Below, one piece after another: positions 27,216 through 36,303 of a stretch of 64,000 nt of DNA; the stretch's first letter is position 1; each line of letters opens with the position of its first letter. The notes below the pieces were generated by a model that worked only from the letters and a program-made list of their open reading frames with translations, was not told the origin of the DNA and did no database searches. The translations under genes and the position numbers were made by a program. The stretch is from CPC320 sp002336405 (GTDB lineage Bacteria > Pseudomonadota > Alphaproteobacteria > Rhodobacterales > Rhodobacteraceae), in the NCBI GenBank assembly GCA_949372595.1, contig CASIAN010000003.1, forward strand, positions 3,476-67,475, given 5' to 3'.

Positions 27216-28048
27216 ATCACGCCCTTAAAGAAACGGTCACTACGCCAGGTCCAGAAAAACAACATTGAACTGCCGGCTGACGAGAACAAGATGCGATCAG
27301 CACGACCAATCAGATTTTCAAAGGGCACAAACCCGACCCCGCCAGCTTGCTGGCGGCGGCGGCTGTCGGTCGAGTTGTCACGATTGTCTCCCATAAAGAA
27401 ATAATGTCCTGCGGGCACGGTAAAGGCCGGGGTGTTGTCTGTTGATTGTATCCCAATATTAAGGATCGAGTGGGCAACGCCATTTGGCAGCGTTTCAATT
27501 TGACGCGATTTCTGACAAATGCTGCCGTTTCCAGTCGGTGCATTTTCACAGCGCGGCATAGATTTCAGCGGGCCTTGCGGCGCATAGGTTTCCTCAAAGG
27601 CAGCGACATCTTCCAACGCCACAGGGGCGTCATTTATATAAAGCACCCCATCTTTGACCTGCACCCTGTCCCCCGGCAGCCCAGTAAGGCGTTTGATGTA
27701 ATCGCGCCCCGATGCCGGATGGCGGAACACCACAACATCCCCGCGCTCGGGCAAACCAGCCCACAGGCGTTGATTATCATCCCGCAAAGCCCCACACACA
27801 TCTTTAGCGTCGATATTCAGACCCACAGCTGGTATGATAATACTCGGACAAGAGGCGTAGGAATACCCATAAGCCATTTTGTTCACAAACAGGAAATCAC
27901 CAATCAGCAGAGTGTCTTTCATCGAACCCGATGGAATCCAGAACGGTTGAAAAAACAGGGTTCGAAATATACCTGCGATGAGCAGCGCATAGACAACCGT
28001 CTTGATCGTTTCGACGATTCCGTTTGGATCTTTAGCTGTCTGCGCCAT
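27212..28048 (-). CDS. lepB: Signal peptidase I
   Basis: 278 residues. It removes signal peptides at the outer face of the inner membrane. A transmembrane helix near residues 14-31 is followed by the catalytic Ser in PFWIPSGSMKDTLLIGDFL, the general base Lys in GRDYIKRLTGLPGDRV, and the C-terminal FFMGDNRDNSTDSR box. The ATG at 28048 follows AAAGGAAAA; the longer ORF upstream is not homologous. It lies about 70 bases downstream of acpS. Confidence 0.96.
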   Translation of the reverse strand: MAQTAKDPNGIVETIKTVVYALLIAGIFRTLFFQPFWIPSGSMKDTLLIGDFLFVNKMAYGYSYASCPSIIIPAVGLNIDAKDVCGALRDDNQRLWAGLPERGDVVVFRHPASGRDYIKRLTGLPGDRVQVKDGVLYINDAPVALEDVAAFEETYAPQGPLKSMPRCENAPTGNGSICQKSRQIETLPNGVAHSILNIGIQSTDNTPAFTVPAGHYFFMGDNRDNSTDSRRRQQAGGVGFVPFENLIGRADRILFSSAGSSMLFFWTWRSDRFFKGVI

Positions 28049-28118
28049 GCATTTTCCTTTTGTTCTGACCACGGTTACTTCATGGAACGCTGGTGTTAGG
28101 GTGTCAAGCCAAGTGACA

Positions 28119-28541
28119 TTAAGGCTCAGGTGATGGGTCCGATCCACCTGGTCGCGCCTCAATAACCACAAAGGCTTGTGCCCAAGGGTGATCATCGGTC
28201 AGGCTGACATGCACATGCACCACATGCCCCACCGGCGTCATCTGATCCAGCCTTGTTTTAGCCCAACCCGTCAACTGCATTTGCGGCTGCCCCGTCTTGA
28301 GATTACTAACCGACATATCCCTCCAGGCGATCCCCATCCGCAAGCCAGTGCCAAGTGCTTTGGAGCAGGCTTCTTTCGCCGCCCAGCGCTTGGCATAAGT
28401 GCCGGCCTCATCTTTGCGTCTGCTGGCCTTGCGCTGTTCATCTTTGGTGAAGACACGATTGCGAAACCGGTCACCAAACCGCTCAAGCGTGGCGGCAATA
28501 CGGTCAATATTCGCCAGATCCGTTCCGATCCCTAAAATCAT
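28119..28541 (-). CDS. acpS: Holo-[acyl-carrier-protein] synthase
   Basis: 140 residues. It attaches the phosphopantetheine arm of CoA to the acyl carrier protein. The start MILGIGTDLANIDRI has the first metal Asp, and RWAAKEACSKALGTGLRMG contains the conserved WAAKEA. The ATG at 28541 directly follows the pdxJ stop, so the genes are coupled. The C-terminal tail, DPSPEP, is a little longer than usual. Confidence 0.96.
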   Translation of the reverse strand: MILGIGTDLANIDRIAATLERFGDRFRNRVFTKDEQRKASRRKDEAGTYAKRWAAKEACSKALGTGLRMGIAWRDMSVSNLKTGQPQMQLTGWAKTRLDQMTPVGHVVHVHVSLTDDHPWAQAFVVIEARPGGSDPSPEP

Positions 28542-28542
28542 C

Positions 28543-29283
28543 TCATGCGCGCGCTTCATCCATCAAGCGTCGCATCTCGGCAATCGCAGGAGTCAGGCCC
28601 CTGAAAATCGCCTCGCCAATAATAAAATGACCAATATTCAGCTCGATCACCTCGGGCAACTGCGCAATCGGGGACACAGTATCATACGTCAGCCCATGAC
28701 CGGCATGGACCTCCAAGCCCAATGAGCGCGCAAGTGATGACATCTCGGTAAGTTTTTGCAACTCACTGTCGCGGGCAGATATGTTGCCCTCGGCGTGCAA
28801 ATCGCAATAGGCACCGGTATGCAGCTCAATCACCTGCGCACCGATGCGGTGTGCGGCCTCGATCTGGCGCCGGTCGGGAGCGATGAAAATTGATACCCGG
28901 CACCCAGCATCGCGGAGCGGCGCAATGAAATGTGCGATGCTGTTTTCTTCGCGAGCCACTTCCAGCCCCCCTTCAGTGGTCCGCTCCTCGCGTTTTTCAG
29001 GCACGATACAGACCGCATGAGGTTTGTGACGCAGCGCAATCGCCTGCATTTCCGGCGTTGCCGCCATCTCAAAATTCAGCGGCACGGTCAGAACCTCCAT
29101 CAGGCCATCAATATCAGCATCTGATATGTGCCGCCGATCTTCACGCAGATGGGCGGTGATACCATCCGCCCCTGCCTCTTCGGATAACTTAGCGGCCCGC
29201 AACGGATCGGGATAGGCACCTCCGCGCGCATTGCGCACGGTTGCGACATGATCAATATTCACCCCAAGTCGTAATTTTGTCAT
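28543..29283 (-). CDS. pdxJ: Pyridoxine 5'-phosphate synthase
   Basis: 246 residues. It condenses 1-deoxyxylulose 5-phosphate with 3-amino-2-oxopropyl phosphate to form the vitamin B6 ring. Key blocks: LGVNIDHVATVRNARGG, ADGITAHLREDRRHI, CIVPEKREERTTEGG, HTGAYCD, and HAGHGL, then LNIGHFIIGEAIF. The ATG at 29283 is fixed by MTKLRLGVNIDH; upstream ORF sequence is not conserved. It begins the pdxJ-acpS-lepB-rnc-era run. Confidence 0.97.
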   Translation of the reverse strand: MTKLRLGVNIDHVATVRNARGGAYPDPLRAAKLSEEAGADGITAHLREDRRHISDADIDGLMEVLTVPLNFEMAATPEMQAIALRHKPHAVCIVPEKREERTTEGGLEVAREENSIAHFIAPLRDAGCRVSIFIAPDRRQIEAAHRIGAQVIELHTGAYCDLHAEGNISARDSELQKLTEMSSLARSLGLEVHAGHGLTYDTVSPIAQLPEVIELNIGHFIIGEAIFRGLTPAIAEMRRLMDEARA

Positions 29284-29326
29284 ACTATCTCTCCTCGAAC
29301 ATCCGATATCATCAGTAAATTTTATG

Positions 29327-29977
29327 TTAGTTTTTTGGTCTGTCAGCCTTGCGCCTAGCTTTATGTTTGATCGCTGCCAATTTCGCAATCAGCACACCTT
29401 TGCGCCTGTTTTGATAGGCTCTTACCAAAGGAATGCAAAGATAATAGCATACAGTCGCTGCAATTATGCCCGGCAGGATACCGCCCACGAGATAGGGAAA
29501 AAATACCTCGTGATAGAACACAACAATATTTGACCAATCGACCGGCTCCCCGCTTAGTACCGCGATAGAATTATCTTTGAGATCTTTACCCGCATCAAGA
29601 AACTTACCAACAAAGGACCTTCGGGTCTCATTTTGCAATTGGGTCCCAAGTAAGAAATGCCCAGTCTGCATCGAGACCAGTCCAATCGGAATATAGGTCA
29701 GCGGGTTGCCGAAAAACGTTCCCAAAAGCGCCGCAAGAATATTACCCTGAAACACTCGGGCAATCAAAATGGCGATAAAAAAATGAAACCCGTATAATGG
29801 GGTGAAGGTGGTAAACACACCTGCCCAAATACCTCGCGCGACCTTTTTTGGTGGATCAGGCAGCCGTTTCAAGCGAAATTTTATATACTGAAACGCCCGG
29901 CTCCATCCGCCTTTGGGATAAAGCACATCGACGACCACTTTCCAGGCCGGTCGTTTATCACGGCGTTTGAACACCAA
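29327..29977 (-). CDS. DUF2062 domain-containing membrane protein
   Basis: 216 residues. A basic N-terminus is followed by the DUF2062 pattern: GIWAGVFTTFTPLYGFHFFIAILIAR, then NILAALLGTFFGNPLTYIPIGLVSMQTG, in a first membrane region, and a C-terminal transmembrane segment before a basic tail. Function is unknown. The start is TTG 29977 or GTG 29974, with no ATG available. It lies between relA/spoT and pdxJ, as in relatives. Confidence 0.85.
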   Translation of the reverse strand: MVFKRRDKRPAWKVVVDVLYPKGGWSRAFQYIKFRLKRLPDPPKKVARGIWAGVFTTFTPLYGFHFFIAILIARVFQGNILAALLGTFFGNPLTYIPIGLVSMQTGHFLLGTQLQNETRRSFVGKFLDAGKDLKDNSIAVLSGEPVDWSNIVVFYHEVFFPYLVGGILPGIIAATVCYYLCIPLVRAYQNRRKGVLIAKLAAIKHKARRKADRPKN

Positions 29978-30001
29978 GGCACATTCCTCTAATTGTCCTT
30001 G

Positions 30002-32125
30002 CTAACCGCCTCGGCGGGACGGGTCTCGGGATCTTATAATGGCAGCAACATCGCTCTCCGCTTCTAATGCAGACATGACCGAGTGCAAGTGCTCAGCTTC
30101 ACGCAGGTCAACATTTATCAAAAGACGGTAGAAATCTGGTTTGCGATCCAAGAATTCCAAGTTCGAGATATTAGCCTTCTGCTCGCCAATCAAGGTACAA
30201 ATGCGCCCCAAAACACCCGAATCATTTCCAATGGTCATATCCAGTGTCACAGCATATGAGGCTGGGTGCTTACCACTTTGCCAATGCAGGTCCAGCCAGC
30301 GCTGGGGCTGGTCTTCAAAATCGCTCAATGCCACGCAGTCGATCGTGTGCACCACGACACCGAGCCCACGATAGGTGATGCCAACAATGCGCTCACCGGG
30401 CAACGGCTGACAGCAGGGCGCGCGGTCAAAATGCTGATCTGGCGACAGGCCGATCACCGCACGACGGGTATCAATCTCATCGGATCGGTCGGTCGCCACA
30501 TCAGGATAGACCGCGTCCACCAGTTCATTGGCAGTCAATTCGGCGCTGCCCATCCGATAAAGCAGCTCATACTGGTCTTTGATACGCAAATGACGTGCGG
30601 CGGTTTCCAGCACCTTATCAGTAACTTTCTTGCCAATCTGCTCAAACGCAGAGCGCGCCAGTTCCTGACCCAATTTAATATATCGACCACGATCAGCCTC
30701 GCGCAGCGCCCGGCGGATTGCAGATTTTGCCTTGCCGGTAATTGCAATATCCAACCAAGTCGCCTGAGGAATTTGACCTTCTGCCGTAACAATTTGAACC
30801 GATTGACCATTTTTAAGCCGGGTCCACAATGGCACCCGCAAACCATCGACTTTGGCCCCCACACAGGCACTGCCAATTCGGGTATGAATGGCATAGGCAT
30901 AATCTAAAGGTGTGGCACCCCGCGGCAATTTGACCACGTCGCCTTTGGGGGTGAAACAAAATACCTGATCAGAATACATCTCAAGCTTCACCGCCTCAAG
31001 AAACTCTTGGTGATCCTCATCAGCGTTAAACTGCTCGGTCAGCGAGCCGACCCAAGTCGCCGGATCAACCGCAAAGGGGTTGCCGCTGCGCACACCGTCG
31101 CGGTAAGACCAATGCGCGGCCACACCAGTTTCGGCGACATCATGCATTTGCCGGGTGCGAATTTGTACCTCGACACGTTTACCGTCGCGTCCCGAAACTG
31201 TGGTATGGATACTGCGATACCCGTTTGATTTGGGCTGGCTAATATAATCTTTAAAACGCCCCGGCACCGCACGCCAGCGCTGGTGGATAGTGCCTAACCC
31301 GCGATAACACTCCATTTCACTGTCTGTAATTACCCGAAACCCGTATATATCCGACAACCGCGAAAAGCTCAGATCTTTTTCCTGCATTTTGCGCCAGATC
31401 GAATAAGGTTTCTTGGCCCGGCCAAATACCTCGGCCTCAATGCCGACATTTTCCAATTCCTGCCGCATATCACCGGTGATCCGATCAATCACATCACCGG
31501 TTTCTTTTTGCAGCGTGATAAATCGTCGAATAATACTGGCGCGTCCCTCTGGATTGAGCACTTTAAACGACAGATCTTCCAGTTCTTCACGCATCCAATG
31601 CATACCCATACGGCCAGCCAGCGGCGCATAGATATCCATTGTCTCGCGCGACTTTTGAATTTGCTTATCGGGTCGCATTGATTTGATAGTGCGCATATTG
31701 TGTAGGCGATCAGCGAGCTTTACTAGAATAACCCGCACGTCTTTTGACATTGCAATCAATAATTTACGGAAATTTTCTGCCTGCTGTGTATGCGATGAAG
31801 ACAACTGCAGATTGGTCAGTTTGGTGACGCCATCTACAAGACGCGCCACATCCTCACCGAACAGCGCTGAAATCTCGGTATAGGTGGATTTGGTATCTTC
31901 AATTGTGTCGTGCAGAAGTGCCGTGACAATCGTATGATCATCGAGGCGGTGCTCTGTCAGTATCGCAGCCACAGCCACCGGATGGGTGAAGTAAGCCTCA
32001 CCAGAATGCCTGAACTGCCCATCATGCATTTGCAAACCATACTGATAGGCCTGCGACAGCAACTTGGCATTAGATTTTGGGTTATAGTTGCCAACCAGCA
32101 TAATCAGATCTTCAGCCGCGATCAT
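30002..32125 (-). CDS. Bifunctional (p)ppGpp synthetase/hydrolase (RelA/SpoT type)
   Basis: 707 residues, the length of the single Rsh enzyme of alphaproteobacteria. The N-terminal HD hydrolase domain has HPVAVAAIL and LLHDTIEDT (about residues 46-75). The synthetase domain has YGFRVI, GRDGKRVEVQIRTRQMHDVAETGVAAHW. TGS (CFTPKGDVVKLPRGATPLDYAYAIH) and a C-terminal ACT domain follow. Both HD and synthetase motifs look complete, so it should both make and degrade the alarmone. rpoZ lies immediately upstream, 21 bases away, as in many proteobacteria. Confidence 0.96.
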   Translation of the reverse strand: MIAAEDLIMLVGNYNPKSNAKLLSQAYQYGLQMHDGQFRHSGEAYFTHPVAVAAILTEHRLDDHTIVTALLHDTIEDTKSTYTEISALFGEDVARLVDGVTKLTNLQLSSSHTQQAENFRKLLIAMSKDVRVILVKLADRLHNMRTIKSMRPDKQIQKSRETMDIYAPLAGRMGMHWMREELEDLSFKVLNPEGRASIIRRFITLQKETGDVIDRITGDMRQELENVGIEAEVFGRAKKPYSIWRKMQEKDLSFSRLSDIYGFRVITDSEMECYRGLGTIHQRWRAVPGRFKDYISQPKSNGYRSIHTTVSGRDGKRVEVQIRTRQMHDVAETGVAAHWSYRDGVRSGNPFAVDPATWVGSLTEQFNADEDHQEFLEAVKLEMYSDQVFCFTPKGDVVKLPRGATPLDYAYAIHTRIGSACVGAKVDGLRVPLWTRLKNGQSVQIVTAEGQIPQATWLDIAITGKAKSAIRRALREADRGRYIKLGQELARSAFEQIGKKVTDKVLETAARHLRIKDQYELLYRMGSAELTANELVDAVYPDVATDRSDEIDTRRAVIGLSPDQHFDRAPCCQPLPGERIVGITYRGLGVVVHTIDCVALSDFEDQPQRWLDLHWQSGKHPASYAVTLDMTIGNDSGVLGRICTLIGEQKANISNLEFLDRKPDFYRLLINVDLREAEHLHSVMSALEAESDVAAIIRSRDPSRRGG

Positions 32126-32146
32126 CGGGTGCGACCTTTCTGAACG

Positions 32147-32500
32147 TTAGGTTTGATTTTGGGCTTCCATAAGAGCACGCAACAACTTTTCTTCCGACAT
32201 TTCCTCTTCGGCAGGTTGATCGGCCTCAGCCCCCATAAGCAGCGCCATCGAATCTTCTTCCGGCTCATCCACTTCGATCTGGGTCTGGTTGGATTCGACC
32301 AAGCGTTCATGCAAATCCGCCGCTGATTGGGTCTCATCTGCAATCTCACGCAGAGCGACGACAGGATTTTTATCATTATCGCGGTCGACGGTAACGACAC
32401 CACCTGCGGAAATTTCACGCGCACGATGGGCCGCCAGCATCACCAAATCAAAACGGTTCGGGACTTTGTCTACGCAATCTTCAACTGTAACGCGCGCCAT
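32147..32500 (-). CDS. rpoZ: RNA polymerase omega subunit
   Basis: 117 residues. The N-terminal MARVTVEDCVDKVPNRFDLVMLAAHRAREIS contains the core-binding part that folds around the beta' C-terminus, and KNPVVALREIADE is the second conserved block. The C-terminal third is acidic and variable. The ATG at 32500 is fixed by the family start. In E. coli omega takes part in ppGpp binding, and here it precedes the ppGpp synthetase gene. Confidence 0.96.
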   Translation of the reverse strand: MARVTVEDCVDKVPNRFDLVMLAAHRAREISAGGVVTVDRDNDKNPVVALREIADETQSAADLHERLVESNQTQIEVDEPEEDSMALLMGAEADQPAEEEMSEEKLLRALMEAQNQT

Positions 32501-32657
32501 CGGGTTCTCCATAGGTTGGGATAGCTTAAGAAAGACCTTCTTCTAACGGCAGAGACACCACTTGACAAGCACAGAATCGCGCAGGCTAGAGCGTTTAATA
32601 CGCGCGCAAAAATTCGGTGTTACAGCGGGGCCACACAGCCGGTCATTACCACAGGAA

Positions 32658-33290
32658 TCACAAAGGCCGCACGGCTTCCACATCACTGGGCGGCAGTGCA
32701 TCAACCATCCGACGCACACTGACCCCTGATACCGGATGACACCAGTCAGCCGCGATATCAGCCAGCGGCACCAAAACAAATGCTCTGTCTTGCAGGCGCG
32801 GATGTGGGAGGATCAACTTTGCGGGGCTTTCAATAATCTGCCGGTCCAGCGCAAGATCGCGCCAATGAGAAAATTCTTTCAGATCAGGCAGCACGGTCGT
32901 TCCCATTGCAATCAGATCCAAATCGAGTGTGCGCTGACCCCAGCGTTGGGTTCTTTCACGACCGTGTCGCGCCTCAAGTGCATGCAATCTGTGCATCAGC
33001 GAATCAGCATCACCCTGCCAACTAACGGAAACGACGGCGTTAACAAAGTCGGGTCCTGCGCCAGCAGGAAAACACGGAGTAGAAAAAAATCTGCTCATAC
33101 TGCGTATTTTTATACCCGCAGATACAAAATCGGACAGGGCCATGCCAATTTTTGTCACAACGTTACACAATTTAAAGTGGTAATTACCACCTAAAGCAAC
33201 GTATATACATCTTTTTGGGCGTATAGTTATAGCTTTTGGCGATATGGTATTCTGACCAAGATTATCTATTTGCTTATATTGTGTCACCAA
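32658..33290 (-). CDS. folK: 2-amino-4-hydroxy-6-hydroxymethyldihydropteridine diphosphokinase, uncertain start
   Basis: The frame encodes FolK, which pyrophosphorylates 6-hydroxymethyl-dihydropterin in folate synthesis. Diagnostic blocks: VALGGN near the N-terminus, SRFFSTPCFPAGAGPDFVNA, ARHGRERTQRWGQRTLDLDLIA with the metal Asp pair, and PHPRLQDRAFVLVPLADI. Family members begin within a few residues of ALGxN, but no in-frame ATG, GTG or TTG exists there; the nearest starts are TTG 33290 and GTG 33287, adding about 30 unlikely residues. An ATG at 33210 lies one base out of frame: removing base 33207 gives M-I-Y-V-A-L-G-G-N. Thus the start is either non-canonical or frameshifted. Confidence 0.85.
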   Translation of the reverse strand: MVTQYKQIDNLGQNTISPKAITIRPKRCIYVALGGNYHFKLCNVVTKIGMALSDFVSAGIKIRSMSRFFSTPCFPAGAGPDFVNAVVSVSWQGDADSLMHRLHALEARHGRERTQRWGQRTLDLDLIAMGTTVLPDLKEFSHWRDLALDRQIIESPAKLILPHPRLQDRAFVLVPLADIAADWCHPVSGVSVRRMVDALPPSDVEAVRPL

Positions 33291-33380
33291 ACTTCATCCA
33301 ATTTACATCTCGCGTTTTACCAAGATTTATAGTCACCAAAATAACTAAAAGGTAAGGCGTTTATTCGGAAGGACATTTTA

Positions 33381-33950
33381 ATGTTTTACAAAGACGAGCG
33401 GCTAGCGCTGTTCATAGACGGATCCAATCTATACGCAGCAGCCAAGTCTCTTGGGTTTGATATAGACTACAAGCTACTTCGGCAAGAATTCATGCGCCGT
33501 GGAAAAATGCTAAGGGCATTTTACTACACCGCCTTGCTTGATAACGAAGAATATTCACCCATCCGCCCTTTAGTCGACTGGCTAAATTACAACGGCTTCA
33601 CCATGGTGACCAAGGCAGCCAAAGAATATACCGACAGTCAGGGCCGTCGTAAGGTCAAAGGCAATATGGATATCGAGCTGGCGGTCAATGCAATGGAGTT
33701 GGCCTCAAGCGTTGATCATATTGTTTTGTTTTCCGGCGATGGCGATTTCCGCCCGCTTGTTGAAAGCCTGCAACGTCAGGGCGTACGTGTGTCTGTCGTC
33801 TCGACCATCCGCAGCCAGCCCCCAATGATTGCCGATGAACTGCGGCGTCAAGCTGACAACTTTATTGAACTGGACGAGTTGAAAGACGTTCTTGGGCGGC
33901 CAAGCCGCGAAGAACCCTATTCGCCTAATGAGACAGAAGCCGTCGCGTAA
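33381..33950 (+). CDS. NYN domain protein (LabA/DUF88 type)
   Basis: 189 residues. NYN proteins have a PIN-like nuclease fold and act on RNA. ALFIDGSNLYAAA carries the first acidic residue (about residue 13), NMDIELAVNAME the second, and VLFSGDGDFRPLVE the third set. All the acidic positions expected for metal-dependent cleavage are present. The ATG follows AAGGA. It is divergent from folK. Confidence 0.92.
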   Translation: MFYKDERLALFIDGSNLYAAAKSLGFDIDYKLLRQEFMRRGKMLRAFYYTALLDNEEYSPIRPLVDWLNYNGFTMVTKAAKEYTDSQGRRKVKGNMDIELAVNAMELASSVDHIVLFSGDGDFRPLVESLQRQGVRVSVVSTIRSQPPMIADELRRQADNFIELDELKDVLGRPSREEPYSPNETEAVA

Positions 33951-33961
33951 CGCACAATCAA

Positions 33962-33997
33962 AAGCTGACAGTGGGGTACAGAGCCGACTGTCAGCTT
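33962..33997. terminator. Perfect 11-bp hairpin after the NYN gene
   Basis: AAGCTGACAGT (33962-33972) pairs fully with ACTGTCAGCTT (33987-33997) around a 14-nt loop. It starts 12 bases after the NYN stop codon. No U-run follows, so it may be a factor-dependent terminator or 3'-end protector rather than a textbook intrinsic terminator. Confidence 0.5.
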
Positions 33998-34417
33998 ACG
34001 CAGCAGTGCCAATTTAAAAGTGACGCGCAAACAAACACCTGTTCGAGAAATGGCGTCTTGGTCTGTGTTATTCAACTAAGCAAAAATAAGATTAGCGACG
34101 GTCGTAAATGGTTTGGTTTTAGCCTGATCCGTTTACACCAACTTCAGTAGGTTGATCCCAAGGCTTTCTCAACTGCACCAATCCTGTTGCAGGGCTGACT
34201 GTTGCAGCTTGCAATATTATCGCCAGAAAAAACCACTCAGGCCTTTTTTGCATATTATCAATTTGAAAATTTTTTTAACCTTGACCTGCTGCACCAGGCA
34301 TTTCGTTTCCAACCCGTTTTCTTTTCAGAATTTTATCGACAGTATCTGGTCTGCAGATTTACCTTTTGCGCCATTTCACCTATAGTGATCTCGTATCCAA
34401 AAAGGTTAAAAACCATT
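33998..34417. other. 420-base gap with a possible promoter at its right end
   Basis: No coding signal is convincing here; open frames are AT-rich and low in charge balance. At the right end TTTACC (34358-34363) and TATAGT (34381-34386), 17 bases apart, look like a sigma-70 type promoter reading rightward into the next ORF. Confidence 0.35.
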
Positions 34418-34705
34418 ATGAAACGCGGGCTTAAAACACGCCAAACAGCACCGGAAAATACCGAAAGCAACTGTCTAATCGCATGTCATACGCCACCGTA
34501 CTTTAAATTCCCAAACCCTAAAACAACGTCATGTGGCTTTTTTACTTCGGCAAAAGGCCGGACGTATGAGCCCGCATCGCAATTGTTTCTGTCAGAAGGT
34601 CGCAGTTTGGCAATCGACAGGCCTCTGGCTGGACGCTTGGCGTCACCAAAGATTGCCTTGCCAACGCTCGAACACTCTGCCGATCTTGTGGCATATTACT
34701 TATGA
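34418..34705 (+). CDS. Orphan small ORF coupled to the DUF3429 gene
   Basis: 95 residues from ATG 34418, beginning MKRGLKTRQTAPENTESN, basic, with three cysteines and no domain I recognise. In its favour: a promoter-like TTTACC/TATAGT pair about 30 bases upstream, an AAAGG before the ATG, and a stop that overlaps the next ATG (ATGA, 34702-34705). Against it: no similarity and a composition that could be chance. It may also be the remnant of a lost gene. Confidence 0.25.
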   Translation: MKRGLKTRQTAPENTESNCLIACHTPPYFKFPNPKTTSCGFFTSAKGRTYEPASQLFLSEGRSLAIDRPLAGRLASPKIALPTLEHSADLVAYYL

Positions 34706-35136
34706 ACACCCCACGTATCCCGCTTTTTCTGGCCATCGCAGGAGCATTGCCTTTGGTCTATGCCGCCCTGCTCAACATGGGCCTGCCCCCCATCTCCGAA
34801 CTGCAGCCATGGCTGCCCTATTGGGACGACGGCGCGGGATTAATGCTGGTCTATGGCCAAATCATTCTGGTGTTCATGGCCGGCGTTTTATGGGGGTTTG
34901 CAACACTTGCAACAGGCAGGCTGACCCTGCTGGTTTATGTACTTTCCATTGCACCTGCCCTCTATGTCTTTTTTTATGTGCAGACCTCACAAGATTTGCT
35001 CTACGGGTTTATCGCTGTTTTTTTGCTTGATCTGGCTTTTTGGCGGTTGCGACTGACGCCGCCGTGGTGGCTGGGACTGCGCCTGCCACTAACCGGTATT
35101 GTCTGCGGCGCGCTTTGGTTTGGCGCGCCAATGTAA
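34702..35136 (+). CDS. DUF3429 domain-containing integral membrane protein
   Basis: 144 residues, five hydrophobic segments. The pattern RIPLFLAIAGALPLVYAALL, then YGQIILVFMAGVLWGFA and a Trp-rich end (PPWWLGLRLPLTGIVCGALWFG) fits DUF3429. Function is unknown; it is expected in the inner membrane. The short gap-free overlap with the ORF upstream suggests a common transcript. Confidence 0.83.
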   Translation: MNTPRIPLFLAIAGALPLVYAALLNMGLPPISELQPWLPYWDDGAGLMLVYGQIILVFMAGVLWGFATLATGRLTLLVYVLSIAPALYVFFYVQTSQDLLYGFIAVFLLDLAFWRLRLTPPWWLGLRLPLTGIVCGALWFGAPM

Positions 35137-35264
35137 GCGGTCTGATTTAGACCATCAGATGTTAAACTGCGGTGACATCCCCCAAACGCTGTATTACAGT
35201 TGCACCTACCTGTTCGGTTTCTATTTTCGGACTAAGGTACTTTCTCCTACGCAGGACCCACCCC

Positions 35265-35858
35265 ATGGCCGACAAAGAAACGCTCAGAGTTTATGATGCA
35301 AAAGCGGCGGACTATGCCAAACTGATTGACAGCGACACCAAGGAAAACCCCTATCTTGAGCGCTTTATCGCCAGACTTCCCACCGGTGGGCGTGTGCTGG
35401 ATTTGGGATGTGGGCCGGGTCTCGCAGCAACTCGCATGGCCAACGCAGGGCTGCAGGTTGATGCCATGGATGGATCGGCTGAAATGGTGGCTATGGCCGC
35501 CCAGCACGACGGGGTCACCGCATGGCAAGCCACCTTTGATCAGATCACCGGAACGGATATTTATGACGGTATATGGGCAAATTTTTGTCTGTTGCACGCC
35601 AGCAAAGAGGCGATGCCTCACCATCTTGCTGCGATGGTCACCGCGCTCAAACCCGGTGGTGCGTTCCATATCGGGATGAAACTGGGCAGCGGCAGCCAGC
35701 GCGATGCGATTGGCCGCCTCTATAGCTATTATTCCGAACCCGAGTTGATCACCCTGCTGGGTGCGGCTGGGCTGACCGCTGGCGAAACCGACCACGGCCG
35801 GACCGTCGGCTTGGACGGCACTGAGGCCGACTGGATTGTGGTGGCCGCGCATGGCTGA
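35265..35858 (+). CDS. Class I SAM-dependent methyltransferase
   Basis: 197 residues. Motif I is RVLDLGCGPGLAATRMA (about residues 43-59), the acidic residue after strand two is in VDAMDGSAEM, and the motif IV region is YDGIWANFCLLHAS, ending with LKPGGAFHIGMK. The substrate cannot be predicted. The ATG at 35265 is supported by MADKETLRVYDAKAADYA, the usual family start. The last codons overlap the RNase HI start. Confidence 0.9.
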   Translation: MADKETLRVYDAKAADYAKLIDSDTKENPYLERFIARLPTGGRVLDLGCGPGLAATRMANAGLQVDAMDGSAEMVAMAAQHDGVTAWQATFDQITGTDIYDGIWANFCLLHASKEAMPHHLAAMVTALKPGGAFHIGMKLGSGSQRDAIGRLYSYYSEPELITLLGAAGLTAGETDHGRTVGLDGTEADWIVVAAHG

Positions 35859-36303
35859 GTTGTTTGCCTATACCGACGGCGCCTGCAGCGGCAACCCCGG
35901 CCCCGGCGGCTGGGGTGTACTGATGCAGGCCAAGGACGGTCAGACTGTTCTTAAACAACGTGACCTTAAAGGCGGCGAGGCCGTGACCACAAACAACCGA
36001 ATGGAATTACTGGCCGCAATAAATGCGTTAGAAGCACTGGAACGGCCCAGCGAAATCACCATCTTCACTGACAGCACCTATGTGAAAAACGGCATCACCC
36101 AATGGATGCATGGATGGAAACGCAACGGTTGGAAAACGGCTGCAAAAAAGCCGGTGAAAAACGTGGAATTATGGCAGCAGTTGGATGAGGCGCAAGCCCG
36201 CCACAGCGTAATCTGGAAATGGGTCAAAGGCCATGCCGGTCACCCCGAAAATGAAGCCGCCGATGCGCTTGCCCGCGCCGGGATGGCCCCTTTCAAGCCA
36301 TGA
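35851..36303 (+). CDS. rnhA: Ribonuclease HI
   Basis: 150 residues. It removes RNA from RNA-DNA hybrids. The first catalytic Asp is in AYTDGACSGNPGPGGWG, the Glu in NNRMELLAAINAL, the second Asp in FTDSTYVKNGI, and the last Asp in NEAADALARAG. The basic protrusion (WKRNGWKTAAKKPVKN) that grips the hybrid is present. It overlaps the methyltransferase 3' end and the NUDIX start by a few bases. Confidence 0.96.
   Translation: MAELFAYTDGACSGNPGPGGWGVLMQAKDGQTVLKQRDLKGGEAVTTNNRMELLAAINALEALERPSEITIFTDSTYVKNGITQWMHGWKRNGWKTAAKKPVKNVELWQQLDEAQARHSVIWKWVKGHAGHPENEAADALARAGMAPFKP

Noticed and set aside
30266..30907. 213-residue plus-strand ORF inside the (p)ppGpp synthetase gene
   Set aside because: Antisense to the TGS/ACT part of a well-conserved gene; no supporting signals.
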